Below are positions 47,492 through 57,312 of a DNA stretch of 64,000 nucleotides, piece after piece. The position numbers and the translations under genes are program-made. The stretch is from Kineobactrum salinum. Lineage in GTDB: Bacteria; Pseudomonadota; Gammaproteobacteria; Pseudomonadales; Halieaceae. The notes below the pieces were generated by a model. That model made no database searches, was not told where the DNA came from, and worked only from the letters and a program-made list of their open reading frames with translations. The number at the start of each line of letters is the position of its first letter. The first letter of the stretch is position 1. The DNA is taken from positions 3,968,001-4,032,000 of the forward strand of contig NZ_CP048711.1 of NCBI RefSeq assembly GCF_010669285.1, given 5' to 3'.

Positions 47492-50104
47492 ATGAAAACC
47501 GTAGCGCTACGCGAGGCCTTCCTGGCCTATTTCGAGGCCCAGGGACATACCCGGGTGCCCAGCAGTTCGCTGGTGCCGGGCAATGACCCGACCCTGCTGT
47601 TCACCAATGCGGGGATGAACCAGTTCAAGGACACCTTCCTGGGCAATGACCCGCGGCCCTATGTCCGCGCCACCAGCAGCCAGCGCTGCGTCCGCGCCGG
47701 CGGCAAGCACAACGACCTCGAGAACGTGGGTTATACCGCCCGCCATCACACCTTCTTCGAGATGCTGGGCAACTTCAGTTTCGGCGATTACTTCAAGCGC
47801 GAGGCGATCCGCTTCGCCTGGGATTTCCTCACCGGAACGCTGGGCCTGCCCAAGGAGCGCCTGTGGGTCACGGTGCATGTCTCCGACGATGAGGCAGCCG
47901 ATATCTGGCTCAAGGAGATGGGGGTCAGCGCCGAGCGTTTTTCGCGGTTGGATGAGGACAACTTCTGGCAGATGGGTGATACCGGACCCTGCGGCCCCTG
48001 TTCCGAGATATTCTACGACCACGGACCGGATGTGCCCGGCGGCCCGCCCGGCAGTGCAGGCGATGATCTCGACCGCTATATCGAAATCTGGAACCTGGTT
48101 TTCATGCAGTTCAACCGCGATGCCAGCGGTGAGCTGACGCCGCTGCCCAAGCCCTCGGTGGACACCGGCATGGGCCTGGAGCGCATCGCCGCAGTGATGC
48201 AGCAGGTGCACAGCAACTACGAGATCGACCTGTTCCAGGCGCTGATCCAGGCGGCGGCCACGCTGCTGGCAGTACAGGACCTGCAACACAATTCCCTGCG
48301 CGTGATCGCCGACCATATCCGTTCCTGCGCCTTCCTGATTGCCGACGGCGTGCTGCCCGGCAACGAGGGCCGCGGCTATGTGCTGCGCCGCATCATCCGC
48401 CGCGCAGTTCGCCACGGCAACAAACTGGGTGCCCGTGAACCCTTCTTTCACCGACTGGTGGAACCGCTGGCGCTGGAGATGGGCGCGGCCTATCCCGAAC
48501 TGGTGAATGCCAGGGAGCGGATCGAAAAGGCGCTGTTGGCCGAGGAGGAGCAGTTTGCCCGCACCCTGGACAACGGCCTGCAGATCCTGCAGGAGGCGTT
48601 GGCCGGAATCGAGGGTACGGAGATTCCCGGCGAGGTGGTGTTCAAGCTCTACGATACTTACGGCTTCCCCACCGATCTCACCAATGACATCGCCCGCGAG
48701 CGCGGCCTGACACTGGACATGGACGGCTATGAGGCCGCGATGGCGGCCCAGCGCAGCCGCTCCCAGGAAAGCGGCAGTTTCCGGGTGGATTACAACGACG
48801 TCCTGAAGCTGGAGGGCAGCACCGCCTTTACCGGCTATGACGGCCTGGAGGGGCAGGGCAGAGTAATTGCGCTACTGTGCGATGGCGAGGCAGTGGAGCA
48901 GCTGGAGGCGGACCAACAGGGCGCTGTGGTACTGGACAGCACTCCCTTCTACGCGGAATCCGGTGGCCAGGCCGGTGACAGCGGTTATCTGCAGGCTGAC
49001 GGTGTGCGGCTGGAGGTTACCGATACCAGCAAGGCCGGCAATCATCACCTGCACCATGTCAAGGTGCTGCAGGGCAGCCTGCGCCCGGGCGACAGTCTGC
49101 AGGCCCGGGTGGACGCGCAAGTACGCCAGCGCACCCGGCTCAACCACTCGGGTACCCACCTGCTGCACGCGGCGCTGCGCAGGACTCTGGGTGACCATGT
49201 CAATCAGAAGGGCTCGCTGGTCGATGGCGAGCGGCTGCGCTTCGACTTTTCCCACGGCGAGGCCGTGAGCGCTGCGCAACTGGCGCAGATCGAGGACCAG
49301 GTCAACGCCCAGATCCGCGCCAATACCGCGGTGACCACCCGCCTGATGAGCATGGATGAGGCGATCGCCGCTGGCGCCATGGCCCTGTTCGGCGAGAAGT
49401 ACGGCGACGAGGTGCGGGTGCTGGCCATGGGCGAGGACGATTTCTCGGTGGAGCTGTGCGGCGGCACCCATGTCGACCGTACCGGTGATATTGGCCTGTT
49501 CAAGATCGTATCCGAGTCCGGTATCGCCGCCGGTGTGCGCCGCATCGAGGCGGTCACCGGCGCCGGCGCGCTGGCGGCGGTGGCCGAGGCTGAACGGCAG
49601 CTCAATGCGGTCTGTGAGGTGGTCAGGAGCAACCGGGATACAGTGGTGGCCCGGGTCACTGGCCTGCGCAGTGAAAACCGCGAACTGGAAAAGGAAATCG
49701 CCCGCCTGAAGCAGAAGCTGGCGAGCGCGGCGGGCGGCGACCTGACGGCCTCGGCGGTGGATGTGGCCGGGGTCAAGGTCCTGGCCGCCAATGTCGACGG
49801 CGCCGATGCCAAGTCCCTGCGCGACACCCTGGATCAGTGCAAGAACAAGCTGGGCAGTGCGGTAGTGCTGCTGGCGGCAGTGGATGACGGCAAGATCGCG
49901 CTGGTGGCGGGGGTGACCCGTGACCTGACCGATCGGGTCAAGGCCGGCGACCTGATGCGTGAATTCGCTGGCCGCCTCGGCGGCAAGGGCGGCGGCCGCC
50001 CGGATATGGCCCAGGGCGGCGGCAGTGACGTCGCGGCGCTGGAAGATACGCTCAAGACAGTACCGGACTGGTTGCGCGAGCGGCTGCAGGCTGCCCCGGC
50101 ATGA
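47492..50104 (+). CDS. alaS: Alanine--tRNA ligase
   Basis: An 870-residue class II synthetase. The catalytic domain opens with [31 protein letters not shown], and motif 3 is GMGLERIA. The editing domain has [11 protein letters not shown] (HxxxH) and a second zinc-ligand motif, CGGTHV. The C-terminal C-Ala domain is present ([15 protein letters not shown]). Length is normal. Its stop overlaps the lysC start (ATGA). Confidence 0.97.
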   Translation: MKTVALREAFLAYFEAQGHTRVPSSSLVPGNDPTLLFTNAGMNQFKDTFLGNDPRPYVRATSSQRCVRAGGKHNDLENVGYTARHHTFFEMLGNFSFGDYFKREAIRFAWDFLTGTLGLPKERLWVTVHVSDDEAADIWLKEMGVSAERFSRLDEDNFWQMGDTGPCGPCSEIFYDHGPDVPGGPPGSAGDDLDRYIEIWNLVFMQFNRDASGELTPLPKPSVDTGMGLERIAAVMQQVHSNYEIDLFQALIQAAATLLAVQDLQHNSLRVIADHIRSCAFLIADGVLPGNEGRGYVLRRIIRRAVRHGNKLGAREPFFHRLVEPLALEMGAAYPELVNARERIEKALLAEEEQFARTLDNGLQILQEALAGIEGTEIPGEVVFKLYDTYGFPTDLTNDIARERGLTLDMDGYEAAMAAQRSRSQESGSFRVDYNDVLKLEGSTAFTGYDGLEGQGRVIALLCDGEAVEQLEADQQGAVVLDSTPFYAESGGQAGDSGYLQADGVRLEVTDTSKAGNHHLHHVKVLQGSLRPGDSLQARVDAQVRQRTRLNHSGTHLLHAALRRTLGDHVNQKGSLVDGERLRFDFSHGEAVSAAQLAQIEDQVNAQIRANTAVTTRLMSMDEAIAAGAMALFGEKYGDEVRVLAMGEDDFSVELCGGTHVDRTGDIGLFKIVSESGIAAGVRRIEAVTGAGALAAVAEAERQLNAVCEVVRSNRDTVVARVTGLRSENRELEKEIARLKQKLASAAGGDLTASAVDVAGVKVLAANVDGADAKSLRDTLDQCKNKLGSAVVLLAAVDDGKIALVAGVTRDLTDRVKAGDLMREFAGRLGGKGGGRPDMAQGGGSDVAALEDTLKTVPDWLRERLQAAPA

Positions 50105-51342
50105 GTTTGATCGTCCAGAAGTTTGGCGGCACCTCGGTCGGCAACGTGGCCCGTATCCAGCAGGTGGCCGAGAAGGTTGCCCGCTTCCGGCGCGAAGGTC
50201 ACGGCATTGTGGTGGTAGTGTCGGCGATGAGCGGCGAGACCAACCGCCTGATCGCGCTGGCCCACGAACTGCAGTCGCAACCGCTGCCGCGGGAAATGGA
50301 TGTACTGGTGTCCACTGGCGAGCAGGTAACCACGGCCCTGCTGAGCATGGCGCTGACGGAATTGGGGGTAAAGGCCAAGTCCTACACCGGCACCCAGGTA
50401 CGCATACTGACCGACGATGCCCACACCAAGGCCCGGATTCGCGACATCGACGACCAGCGGCTGCACGCCGACCTGGATGCCGGTTACGTGGTGGTGGTCG
50501 CCGGCTTCCAGGGTGTGGATGACAACGGCAACATCACCACTCTGGGCCGCGGCGGCTCCGACACCACGGCGGTGGCGCTGGCGGCGGCGCTGAAGGCGGA
50601 TGAATGCCAGATCTACACTGACGTCGATGGCGTCTATACCACCGATCCACGGATGGTCGACGGCGCCCGGCGCCTGGAGCGGGTCACCTTCGAGGAGATG
50701 CTGGAAATGGCCAGCATGGGCTCGAAGGTACTGCAGATCCGCGCGGTAGAGTTTGCCGGCAAGTACAATGTGCCCCTGCGGGTGCTGCACAGCTTCGAGG
50801 ACGGCCCGGGCACACTGATTACGCTGGAGGATACACAGCAGATGGAAACCCCGACAATCGCCGGAATTGCGTTCAATCGCGATGAGGCCAAACTGACCAT
50901 GCTCGGCGTGCCCGACACCCCTGGCATGGCCTCCCGGATACTCGGCCCTGTAGGCGAGGCCAACATCGAAGTGGATGTCATTGTCCAGAACGTCGCCGCC
51001 GACAATTCGACCGATTTTACCTTTACCGTCGGCCGGGCCGACCTGTCGCGGGCGCGGGAGATACTGCAGGCGGTTGCCGATGAGCTCAATGCCCGGGAAA
51101 TCCGCGCCGACAGCCGGATTGCCAAGGTGTCGGTCGTGGGTGTGGGCATGCGTTCGCACGCCGGCGTCGCCAGCAGGATGTTCAGTGCCCTGGCCGAGGT
51201 CGGCATCAACATCCAGATGATTACCACGTCGGAAATCAAGATTTCGGTTATCATCGAGGAAAAATACCTGGAACTGGCGGTTCGGTCGCTGCATTCAACA
51301 TTTGGCCTCGACAAGGAACCCACAGATGAATCCGTGGCCTAA
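50101..51342 (+). CDS. lysC: Aspartate kinase (ACT-domain, lysine/threonine-sensitive type)
   Basis: A 413-residue enzyme for the first step of lysine, threonine and methionine synthesis. The kinase domain starts [10 protein letters not shown], with [22 protein letters not shown] in the middle. Two ACT domains fill the last ~150 residues ([15 protein letters not shown] and [17 protein letters not shown]). alaS-lysC-csrA is a common gammaproteobacterial order. Confidence 0.96.
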   Translation: MSLIVQKFGGTSVGNVARIQQVAEKVARFRREGHGIVVVVSAMSGETNRLIALAHELQSQPLPREMDVLVSTGEQVTTALLSMALTELGVKAKSYTGTQVRILTDDAHTKARIRDIDDQRLHADLDAGYVVVVAGFQGVDDNGNITTLGRGGSDTTAVALAAALKADECQIYTDVDGVYTTDPRMVDGARRLERVTFEEMLEMASMGSKVLQIRAVEFAGKYNVPLRVLHSFEDGPGTLITLEDTQQMETPTIAGIAFNRDEAKLTMLGVPDTPGMASRILGPVGEANIEVDVIVQNVAADNSTDFTFTVGRADLSRAREILQAVADELNAREIRADSRIAKVSVVGVGMRSHAGVASRMFSALAEVGINIQMITTSEIKISVIIEEKYLELAVRSLHSTFGLDKEPTDESVA

Positions 51343-51455
51343 GCCACGGTACATTGCGTTTTTCACGATCTGGGCTACAACTGTTCAGATCAACCCGGGC
51401 AGCCGCGAGGCGCCCTCCGGCGCCGGAAATGCCGGATGACAGGAGGCAGGGACTT

Positions 51456-51653
51456 ATGCTTATTCTGACCCGCAGAGTTGGGGAAACTCTCATGGTAGGG
51501 GACGAAATCACCATCACGGTACTGGGTGTCAAAGGCAATCAGGTCCGTATTGGTGTCAATGCGCCACGCGATGTGGCGGTGCACCGGGAAGAGATCTACA
51601 ACAGGATACAGGACGGCGAAGACGTCCCCGCAGATGACAAGGCCGACGACTGA
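51456..51653 (+). CDS. csrA: Carbon storage regulator CsrA
   Basis: A 65-residue RNA-binding regulator with the canonical start [18 protein letters not shown] and the [11 protein letters not shown] region. It binds GGA motifs in mRNA leaders to control translation. The start at 51456 behind AGGAGGCAGG is certain; the longer open frame upstream is spurious. A 113-bp leader separates it from lysC. Confidence 0.96.
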   Translation: MLILTRRVGETLMVGDEITITVLGVKGNQVRIGVNAPRDVAVHREEIYNRIQDGEDVPADDKADD

Positions 51654-51655
51654 CA

Positions 51656-54058
51656 ATGCCGCGAGCACCGATCCTGGCCGCAGCATTCGCCGTTTGCGTC
51701 GCTGTAGTACTCCCGGCCTGCCAGCAGCGCGATACCGGTGCTGACGCCGATTCCGCCGCCCACTATCAAGTAGAGGTCATTCGCAGCGACTACGGCGTCG
51801 CCCATATTACCGCTGATGATTTCGGCAGCCTGGGCTACGGTGAGGGCTATGCCACGGCCGAGGATCACGTCTGCAACATTTCGCGCGCGCTGGTACAGGC
51901 CAGGGGAGAGCTGGCCCGCTATTTTGGGGCAGGTGAGGACAACGAACACCTCGCCAGCGACGTCGCCGTGCGGGCGATGGACATCCACAGTCAGGCAGTG
52001 GCGGCCCTGCGGCAACAGGATGCGGACAACCTGGCCTGGCTGCGTGGCTACGCCGACGGCTACAATCGCTACCTTGCCAGCAAGAATGGCAACCGGGCCG
52101 GTTCCTGGTGTGATGGCGAGCCCTGGTTGCAGGCCATCACCGACCTCGACCTGATGGCACGCATGGTGCTGCTGGCCCAGACGCTGCCGCGGATGGGCGC
52201 TGCCCTGTTGGCTGCGCAGCCGCCGGCTGCGGGGGCCGATGCCACGGCGGCCATCGTGAGCCCCCGGCAACTGGCGGCTGCCGCCGATGCGGCCGCGCTG
52301 GAAGGCATGGGCTCCAACGCCTGGGCCCTGGGAGGCGAGCGCACCGAGAACGGACGCGGCCTGCTGTTGGGCAATCCCCACTATCCCTGGTATGGCGACA
52401 ACCGGTTCTGGGAAAAGCAGCTCACCATCCCCGGCAAGTTGGATGTCTATGGCGTTCATCTGCTGGGAGCGCCCGGCGTCGCGATAGGCTTCAACCGCCA
52501 ACTGGGCTGGAGTCACACCGTGTCCGACAGCCAGCGAGTGGTTTACTACGCGCTGGAACTGGTGCCGGGCAAGCCCACTACCTATGTCTATGATGGCCGC
52601 GAACAGGAGATGACCGCCGTTACCGTGACAGTACCGGTCCGGCAGGCAAACGGCGCGCTGGAGGATCAGCAGCACACGCTCTATTTCAGCCATTACGGCC
52701 CTGTGCTGACCCTGCCGGGCATGCCCTGGAGCGAGACCACCGCCTACACTGCCCGCGATGCCAATGTCGGCAACGCGCACCTGCTGTCCCAGTGGAAGGC
52801 GATGAACCTCGCGGATGATGTGGAAGCCTTTATCGATGCCCACCGCCAATGGAATGCCATGCCCTGGGTCAATACCATTGCCGCCAGTGCAGACGGCCGC
52901 GCTCTGTATATCGATAATTCCTCGGTCGGCAACCTCAGCGACGAGGCGATTTCCCTGTGGCGTCAGCGCCTCGAACAGGATCCGCTGACGGCACAGCTCT
53001 ATCAACAGCGCGGCTTCGTGCTGCTCGATGGCAGCGACAGTCGTTATCAGTGGGTGGAGGATCAAGCCGCGATGCTGCCCGGCGCCGTGCCGTTCGGGCA
53101 GCGGCCATTGCTGGAGCGCCGCGACTACGTCTTCAACGCCAACGACAGTTACTGGCTCAGCAATCCCCGGCAGCCACTGACCGGCTACTCCCCGCTATAC
53201 GGGCCCGAGAATACGGCGCGCAGCCTGCGCACCCGGATGAACGCCCGGTTGCTGGCACCCGACAGCCCCTATGGCTACGCGGGTGAGGATGGCAAGTTCT
53301 CCATTGAGGAAGTACAGCGGGCCCTGTTTGGCAATGACAGCCTGGCCGCCGCGCTGCTGCGTGATGCCTTGGCACAGGCCTGTGCCGGAGTGGCCGAGGT
53401 CGAGGCCGCCTGCGCCGCCATTGCCGCCTTTGACGGTCACTACAACGAAGACAGTGCTGGTGCGGTACTGTTCCGGGAATGGATCACCAGCTATGATTAT
53501 GCGGACGGTCTGCGCGCAGGCCCGCTGTTTGCGGCCCCGTTCGACCCCGGCGCGCCGCTGTCCACGCCCCATACTCTGGCCGACAGCGAGCTGGCAGTGC
53601 AGAATCTCGCCCGGGCTGCAGCCATTCTCGAGGCCGCCGGGTTGCCTCTCTCCGCCACCTTGGGCGAGGCCCAGTTCGCCTATCGCGGCAGCGAGCGCAT
53701 CCCGCTGCACGGTGGTAATCGCTTCGAGGGCGTGGCCAACCTGATGGTGTCCGGCGATCCCGGCCATCCCATTGCCTCCATCGACGCCGAGCCGGTGGCG
53801 GACAGCGAGCTGCTCACCCGCGCCGGCTATCCCGTCATTCACGGCAGCAGCTTCATCCTGGCCCTGGGCTTTGATGACGACGGCCCCCGGGCCGAGGCCC
53901 TGCTGACCTACAGCCAGTCCGGCGACCCAGACTCCGAACACTTCAGCGACCAGACCCGGCTGTACCGCAACAAGCAATGGCGCCCGGTGCTGTTCGAGCG
54001 CGAGGCCGTAGAGGCAAACGCACGCTCAAGAATCGAACTTGTTGCCCCCCGTCGTTGA
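51656..54058 (+). CDS. Penicillin acylase-family protein (acylase, lipoprotein)
   Basis: An 800-residue N-terminal-nucleophile hydrolase of the S45 family. A lipoprotein signal ends in the lipobox LPAC (Cys about 22). The precursor is expected to self-cleave before the Ser in GMGSNAWALGGERT (~residue 222), giving alpha and beta chains. The HTVSDSQR region and the C-terminal LGEAQFAYRGSERIPLHGG fit the family. Such enzymes hydrolyse penicillin, acyl-homoserine lactones or other amides, and specificity cannot be read here. Its position directly after csrA is unusual. Confidence 0.88.
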   Translation: MPRAPILAAAFAVCVAVVLPACQQRDTGADADSAAHYQVEVIRSDYGVAHITADDFGSLGYGEGYATAEDHVCNISRALVQARGELARYFGAGEDNEHLASDVAVRAMDIHSQAVAALRQQDADNLAWLRGYADGYNRYLASKNGNRAGSWCDGEPWLQAITDLDLMARMVLLAQTLPRMGAALLAAQPPAAGADATAAIVSPRQLAAAADAAALEGMGSNAWALGGERTENGRGLLLGNPHYPWYGDNRFWEKQLTIPGKLDVYGVHLLGAPGVAIGFNRQLGWSHTVSDSQRVVYYALELVPGKPTTYVYDGREQEMTAVTVTVPVRQANGALEDQQHTLYFSHYGPVLTLPGMPWSETTAYTARDANVGNAHLLSQWKAMNLADDVEAFIDAHRQWNAMPWVNTIAASADGRALYIDNSSVGNLSDEAISLWRQRLEQDPLTAQLYQQRGFVLLDGSDSRYQWVEDQAAMLPGAVPFGQRPLLERRDYVFNANDSYWLSNPRQPLTGYSPLYGPENTARSLRTRMNARLLAPDSPYGYAGEDGKFSIEEVQRALFGNDSLAAALLRDALAQACAGVAEVEAACAAIAAFDGHYNEDSAGAVLFREWITSYDYADGLRAGPLFAAPFDPGAPLSTPHTLADSELAVQNLARAAAILEAAGLPLSATLGEAQFAYRGSERIPLHGGNRFEGVANLMVSGDPGHPIASIDAEPVADSELLTRAGYPVIHGSSFILALGFDDDGPRAEALLTYSQSGDPDSEHFSDQTRLYRNKQWRPVLFEREAVEANARSRIELVAPRR

Positions 54059-54066
54059 GCCGGCCC

Positions 54067-54094
54067 TTTGATTTTCCAGTCATTGTGGTATCAT
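54067..54094 (+). promoter_or_regulatory. Predicted promoter for the tRNA-Ser locus
   Basis: TTTGAT (54067-54072), a 16-bp spacer and TATCAT (54089-54094), followed by a GC-rich discriminator (GCCGCGC) typical of stable RNA promoters. It is placed just before the tRNA-like fragment. Confidence 0.5.
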
Positions 54095-54105
54095 GCCGCG
54101 CTTCT

Positions 54106-54127
54106 GGAGAGGTAGCCGAATGGCTGA
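54106..54127 (+). pseudogene. 5' fragment of a tRNA-Ser gene
   Basis: GGAGAGGTAGCCGAATGGCT matches the first 20 bases of the intact tRNA-Ser 84 bp downstream with two differences. After about 22 bases the sequence diverges fully and cannot fold as a tRNA. It retains the promoter of the locus. Possibly a relic of an earlier integration or recombination at the tRNA. Confidence 0.7.
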
Positions 54128-54189
54128 CCCGAAGGGCGAGGAGCGCAGCGACGAGTAACGCGCGCCCCGGGGATCCCGTAAAAAGTTTT

Positions 54190-54279
54190 GGAGAGGTGGC
54201 CGAGTGGCTGAAGGCGCGCCCCTGCTAAGGGCGTATAGGGTAAAACCTATCGAGGGTTCGAATCCCTCTCTCTCCGCCA
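54190..54279 (+). tRNA. tRNA-Ser (GCU)
   Basis: 90 nt with a complete cloverleaf: acceptor GGAGAGG pairing with the 3' arm before GCCA, D arm, anticodon GCT at 54224-54226 in CCCTGCTAAGGG, a long variable arm, T arm GAGGGTTCGAATCCCTC and an encoded CCA end. tRNA-Ser(GCU) after csrA is conserved with E. coli. It is the probable attachment target of the integrated element to its right. Confidence 0.97.
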
Positions 54280-54328
54280 ATATCACTTATAAATCAATGG
54301 CTTACGGGCGGTAAAATAAAATTACCGC

Positions 54329-54345
54329 CAACACTCCCGCCATAA
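54329..54345. other. Candidate integrase arm-type site, left end
   Basis: CCAACACTCCCGCCATA shares ACTCCCGCCAT with 63979-63989 near the integrase gene, and CCCGCCAT recurs in the element. It lies 50 bp from the tRNA end, a suitable place for an attL arm site. Confidence 0.4.
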
Positions 54346-54413
54346 ATAAAGTGCTTAGATTTTGCATAATTGCACCGGTCTTCGCCGTGGATTGCACTAA
54401 TGGTATTATTGTG

Positions 54414-54548
54414 TTGACAAATTATTAGCCAAGCTAGTAGATTGTCCTTGAGTCGGGATCGCTGACCTTTCAGTGTCTCTGGAACTTTTTCCAGCCTGGC
54501 TCACCTAATTCCGTTAAGGCCACTGTACATGTGGCCTTATTTTTTTCT
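54414..54548 (+). ncRNA. Candidate small RNA (promoter to terminator), or DUF3800 leader
   Basis: A promoter with perfect TTGACA (54414-54419), 18-bp spacer and TAGATT (54438-54443) is followed about 75 bp later by a strong terminator: AAGGCCAC / GTGGCCTT (54516-54538) and ATTTTTTTCT. Between them CTGGAA-CTTT-TTCCAG forms a further hairpin. The predicted transcript of about 100 nt has no open frame. Confidence 0.5.
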
Positions 54549-54568
54549 AATAACAATCGCAAATCACT

Positions 54569-55270
54569 ATGCACTTGTTGTACCTCGATGATTCAGGGGC
54601 AGTCGATGACCCAGCCCAACCGTTCTTCGTGCTGGCCGGTGCAAGTGTATTCGAGCGGAGAACCCATTGGATTGAAACGCGACTCAATTCAATAGCGGCA
54701 AGATTCGATCCAGCAAGACCCCACGAACTCGAACTCCACGGCTCGCCCATGCGATCCGGGCGTGAGGGCTGGAAGCAGTTCCCTTTATGTGATCGGTTAA
54801 AAGCAATCTGTGATGCGTTGACACAAGGCGTTGTAGAGCAGAGACAGGGGGTTACTTTGTTCGGAGTGGCGATAAAGCGCGGCGCTGACTTAAATGGACA
54901 AGACCCGGTGGAATACGCGTTCGAACAGATTTCGAATCGCTTTGACCGCTTCTTAATGAGGAAGTATCAAGAAAATGGTGACCCTCAGAGAGGGGTAATT
55001 ATATTTGATAAGTCTACGACTGAAAGAAGAATCCAGACTCTCGCACGAGACTTCAAGCACGAAGGCCATACATGGGGGAAAACTAGAAACTATGCGGAGG
55101 TCCCTCTGTTTCTCGACTCAAAGTCGTCGCGCCTAATACAGTTGGCTGATCTCGTGGCGTTCGCTCTCTATCGCTTCCAAGCGCATAACGACAACTCATT
55201 CTACCAGATCATTTCTCGTCAATTCGATTCCCACAGCGGAGTCGAACACGGCCTGCACGTACGTTACTAA
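54569..55270 (+). CDS. DUF3800 domain protein
   Basis: A 233-residue protein of the DUF3800 family, related by fold to RNase H-like enzymes. The opening LLYLDDSG has the first acidic pair, HELELHGS the next, VIIFDKS a middle Asp, and the C-terminal LDSKSSRLIQLADLVAFAL the last conserved Asp. DUF3800 proteins are common as cargo in mobile elements, and their function is not established. It is the only plus-strand gene of the element and sits at its tRNA end. Confidence 0.82.
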   Translation: MHLLYLDDSGAVDDPAQPFFVLAGASVFERRTHWIETRLNSIAARFDPARPHELELHGSPMRSGREGWKQFPLCDRLKAICDALTQGVVEQRQGVTLFGVAIKRGADLNGQDPVEYAFEQISNRFDRFLMRKYQENGDPQRGVIIFDKSTTERRIQTLARDFKHEGHTWGKTRNYAEVPLFLDSKSSRLIQLADLVAFALYRFQAHNDNSFYQIISRQFDSHSGVEHGLHVRY

Positions 55271-55306
55271 AGCCCGGGGGTTACCCGGGCTGAGAGTGCG
55301 CTCGGA

Positions 55307-56320
55307 TCAGTTCTTGCTGACCAGGAATGCCAGAGGAACGGCTTTGCGCTCCACTACTCGCGACCAGTTGGCCGCCAGCTTCAGTTCCGCAATGGTGGGG
55401 GACTCGCCAGCCACTGAGCCGTCATCCCACTTGAAGCCGGCAGGGTGAATAGCCAGGTTCAAACGGCTGTGCAGTATCTGCTGGCCGGCGCCATTGCCTG
55501 CTGAGGGGATATTCTCCACCTCGGTACCTTCCGCTACCCGGGGGCTTGACATGCCCCAGCCCACCGCACCAGGTCCGAACAGGACGGACGTATAGTTGTA
55601 GTCGGCTGGATCTTCCGGGTCGGAAACGTCCTCTTTCGGTAAGCCATCATCCACGACCACCGCCAGGCCCCGGAAGGTTTGGAAGGGACGCCCGGCGCTG
55701 TCCTGAATCGTCGCGATCAGATCATTTTTCAGGGCAGTACGGTAGATGTCAGAGTGCATCGCAATCGCTGACACGGCGCTGAGGTTGTCCCCAAGCGATT
55801 CCGTCGCATCAATCACGGCAGATGCGCTGAACTTCGCGGCGTCTCCGGCCTCCCCGGTGATGTCGAGTACCAGGTCTTCATCATCGCTGGCAATGTTGTC
55901 TGCCAGGATGCCTTCAAGGGAGGCAATCAGGCGGCGCTGAATCTGCCGGTCCCAGTAGGAGGTTACCCGCCCCTGCACGCGCACCAGGGCATTGCTGCCC
56001 GCCAGCTCGCTTGCCAGGTTCATTGCGGACCAGGATTGGTGCAGGAAGGACTTACGTACTTGCTGCTTGGCGGCATTGATCTTCTTGGGCGTCGAGAAGG
56101 ATGCCGGGTTGTCATTGGTCACATTGGCTTCGTCGTTCGCCAGGTCATTCCAGAAGGGAACAGAAAAACTATCGGCACCCGCTTGCAACTGCTGTTCAAT
56201 CACCGCGTTTCGGGCGGCGACACCGGACATCACAAGGGCGGTTCGCTCGAAGGTGTTTTGTACGATGTAGTCAGTGAATTCAGCGGGGACGATAACGTCC
56301 AAAATTTGCACTACGGCCAT
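55307..56320 (-). CDS. Phage major capsid protein
   Basis: A 337-residue protein recognisable as a Gp13-like/HK97-related major capsid protein. The N-terminus has IVPAEFTDYIVQNTFERTAL, and WSAMNLASELAGSNALVRVQGRVTSYWDRQIQRRL is in the middle. AIAMHSDIYRTALKNDLI (P-loop-like domain) and LHSRLNLAIHPAGFKW lie near the end. It is the last gene of the minus-strand block, downstream of the scaffold-like gene as in many phage head modules. Confidence 0.85.
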   Translation of the reverse strand: MAVVQILDVIVPAEFTDYIVQNTFERTALVMSGVAARNAVIEQQLQAGADSFSVPFWNDLANDEANVTNDNPASFSTPKKINAAKQQVRKSFLHQSWSAMNLASELAGSNALVRVQGRVTSYWDRQIQRRLIASLEGILADNIASDDEDLVLDITGEAGDAAKFSASAVIDATESLGDNLSAVSAIAMHSDIYRTALKNDLIATIQDSAGRPFQTFRGLAVVVDDGLPKEDVSDPEDPADYNYTSVLFGPGAVGWGMSSPRVAEGTEVENIPSAGNGAGQQILHSRLNLAIHPAGFKWDDGSVAGESPTIAELKLAANWSRVVERKAVPLAFLVSKN

Positions 56321-56470
56321 GGATAAATCCTCGAATCGTTGAGTGTGATTCGAGCCAAGCGACTAGCTGAGCATCGTTGCCGACTTCGGCGGGGGTATTA
56401 CAGGGGTGCCCACGGGGCGGAAGGGGTGTGCTGCGCCCACAAGGCGGTAGCACAGCCCCAAGTATAGCAT

Positions 56471-56989
56471 TCATCGCAGGCCGGTGGGCAATCTCTCCGG
56501 GGCGGGTTTCGGTGCATGTCCAGTGCCGGTGCCCACTCCACCGGAGGCCCTGGAGCCAATCACTAGCTTGGCGAAGTTCTCCACATGATCGGAGCGTTCC
56601 TTTTCTGGCTTCCATCCTTCAAGCACCAGGTCTTTGATGTCGGCCTCGGTAAAGGTTGCCTCTCGGTCATCGATCATTGCGGGGTTGCCCTCAGTGTCCC
56701 GGATCACCACATTCTCGTTATCCAGTTCAAACCGATAGCCGCGGGATTCAAACTCGGTGCGGAAGTGCTTGGGCAATACCGCTACCCGGTCCAGCATGGC
56801 GTTCACAGGTTTTTCGAGCATCAGGCGGCGCAGGTCGCCCTGGGCGGTGTCGCGTTCGGTGCTGAGCGCTTCTGAGTGCTCCACGGCCTCTGCCAATTTC
56901 TTGCGGACTTTCTTCAGGTCGGCCAGCAAATCCGCGTTGTGCTCGCGCAGGGTTTCGATTTCCTGCTGTTCGGGTGTTTTCTCGGTCAT
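56471..56989 (-). CDS. Scaffold-like phage head assembly protein
   Basis: A 172-residue acidic protein whose first ~65 residues are a strong coiled coil (QQEIETLREHNADLLADLKKVRKKLAEAVEH). The middle resembles small phage scaffold or head-assembly proteins (FELDNENVVIRDTEGNPA). The Gly-rich tail is disordered. It lies directly upstream of the capsid gene, the usual place for a scaffold. Assignment rests on context and composition. Confidence 0.65.
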   Translation of the reverse strand: MTEKTPEQQEIETLREHNADLLADLKKVRKKLAEAVEHSEALSTERDTAQGDLRRLMLEKPVNAMLDRVAVLPKHFRTEFESRGYRFELDNENVVIRDTEGNPAMIDDREATFTEADIKDLVLEGWKPEKERSDHVENFAKLVIGSRASGGVGTGTGHAPKPAPERLPTGLR

Positions 56990-56991
56990 GG

Positions 56992-57305
56992 TTATTTCCT
57001 CGGGTCATGTTTCAGGACGGGCTTGTAACATAGGATGCGACGCGGGCTGATGCCGACCGCCACATAGGTGGAATCTTCGGCTTTGCGAATTAAAAAACTG
57101 CCGTATAGGGTTACGTGATCTCCTGGACACAGTGAGAGCAGCGTATAGCTCACTTTCGGAACATGGCTGCTGACAAAAAATGATTTTGTTTTTTCCCCAT
57201 CCTCCGTTTCGATATGGCAAACCGTGTAGCTCTTGCCATTGCGATTGGTCCTTTCCTCGGGGTGTCGAGCAACTGACCGTGTATCATTAATTCGTGACCT
57301 GCCAT
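56992..57305 (-). pseudogene. Small phage OB-fold-like protein, one frameshift
   Basis: From the ATG at 57305 the frame reads MAGHELMIHGQLLDTP. Adding one base to the run of four G on the plus strand (57259-57262) continues it as EERTNRNGKSYTVCHIETEDG...FLIRKAEDSTYVAVGI, 104 residues, ending 3 bp before the scaffold gene. Alternating beta strands and the GDHVTLYGSFLIR segment suggest an OB-fold, possibly single-stranded DNA binding. As written neither half-frame makes sense alone. Confidence 0.7.
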
Positions 57306-57312
57306 AATCGCC

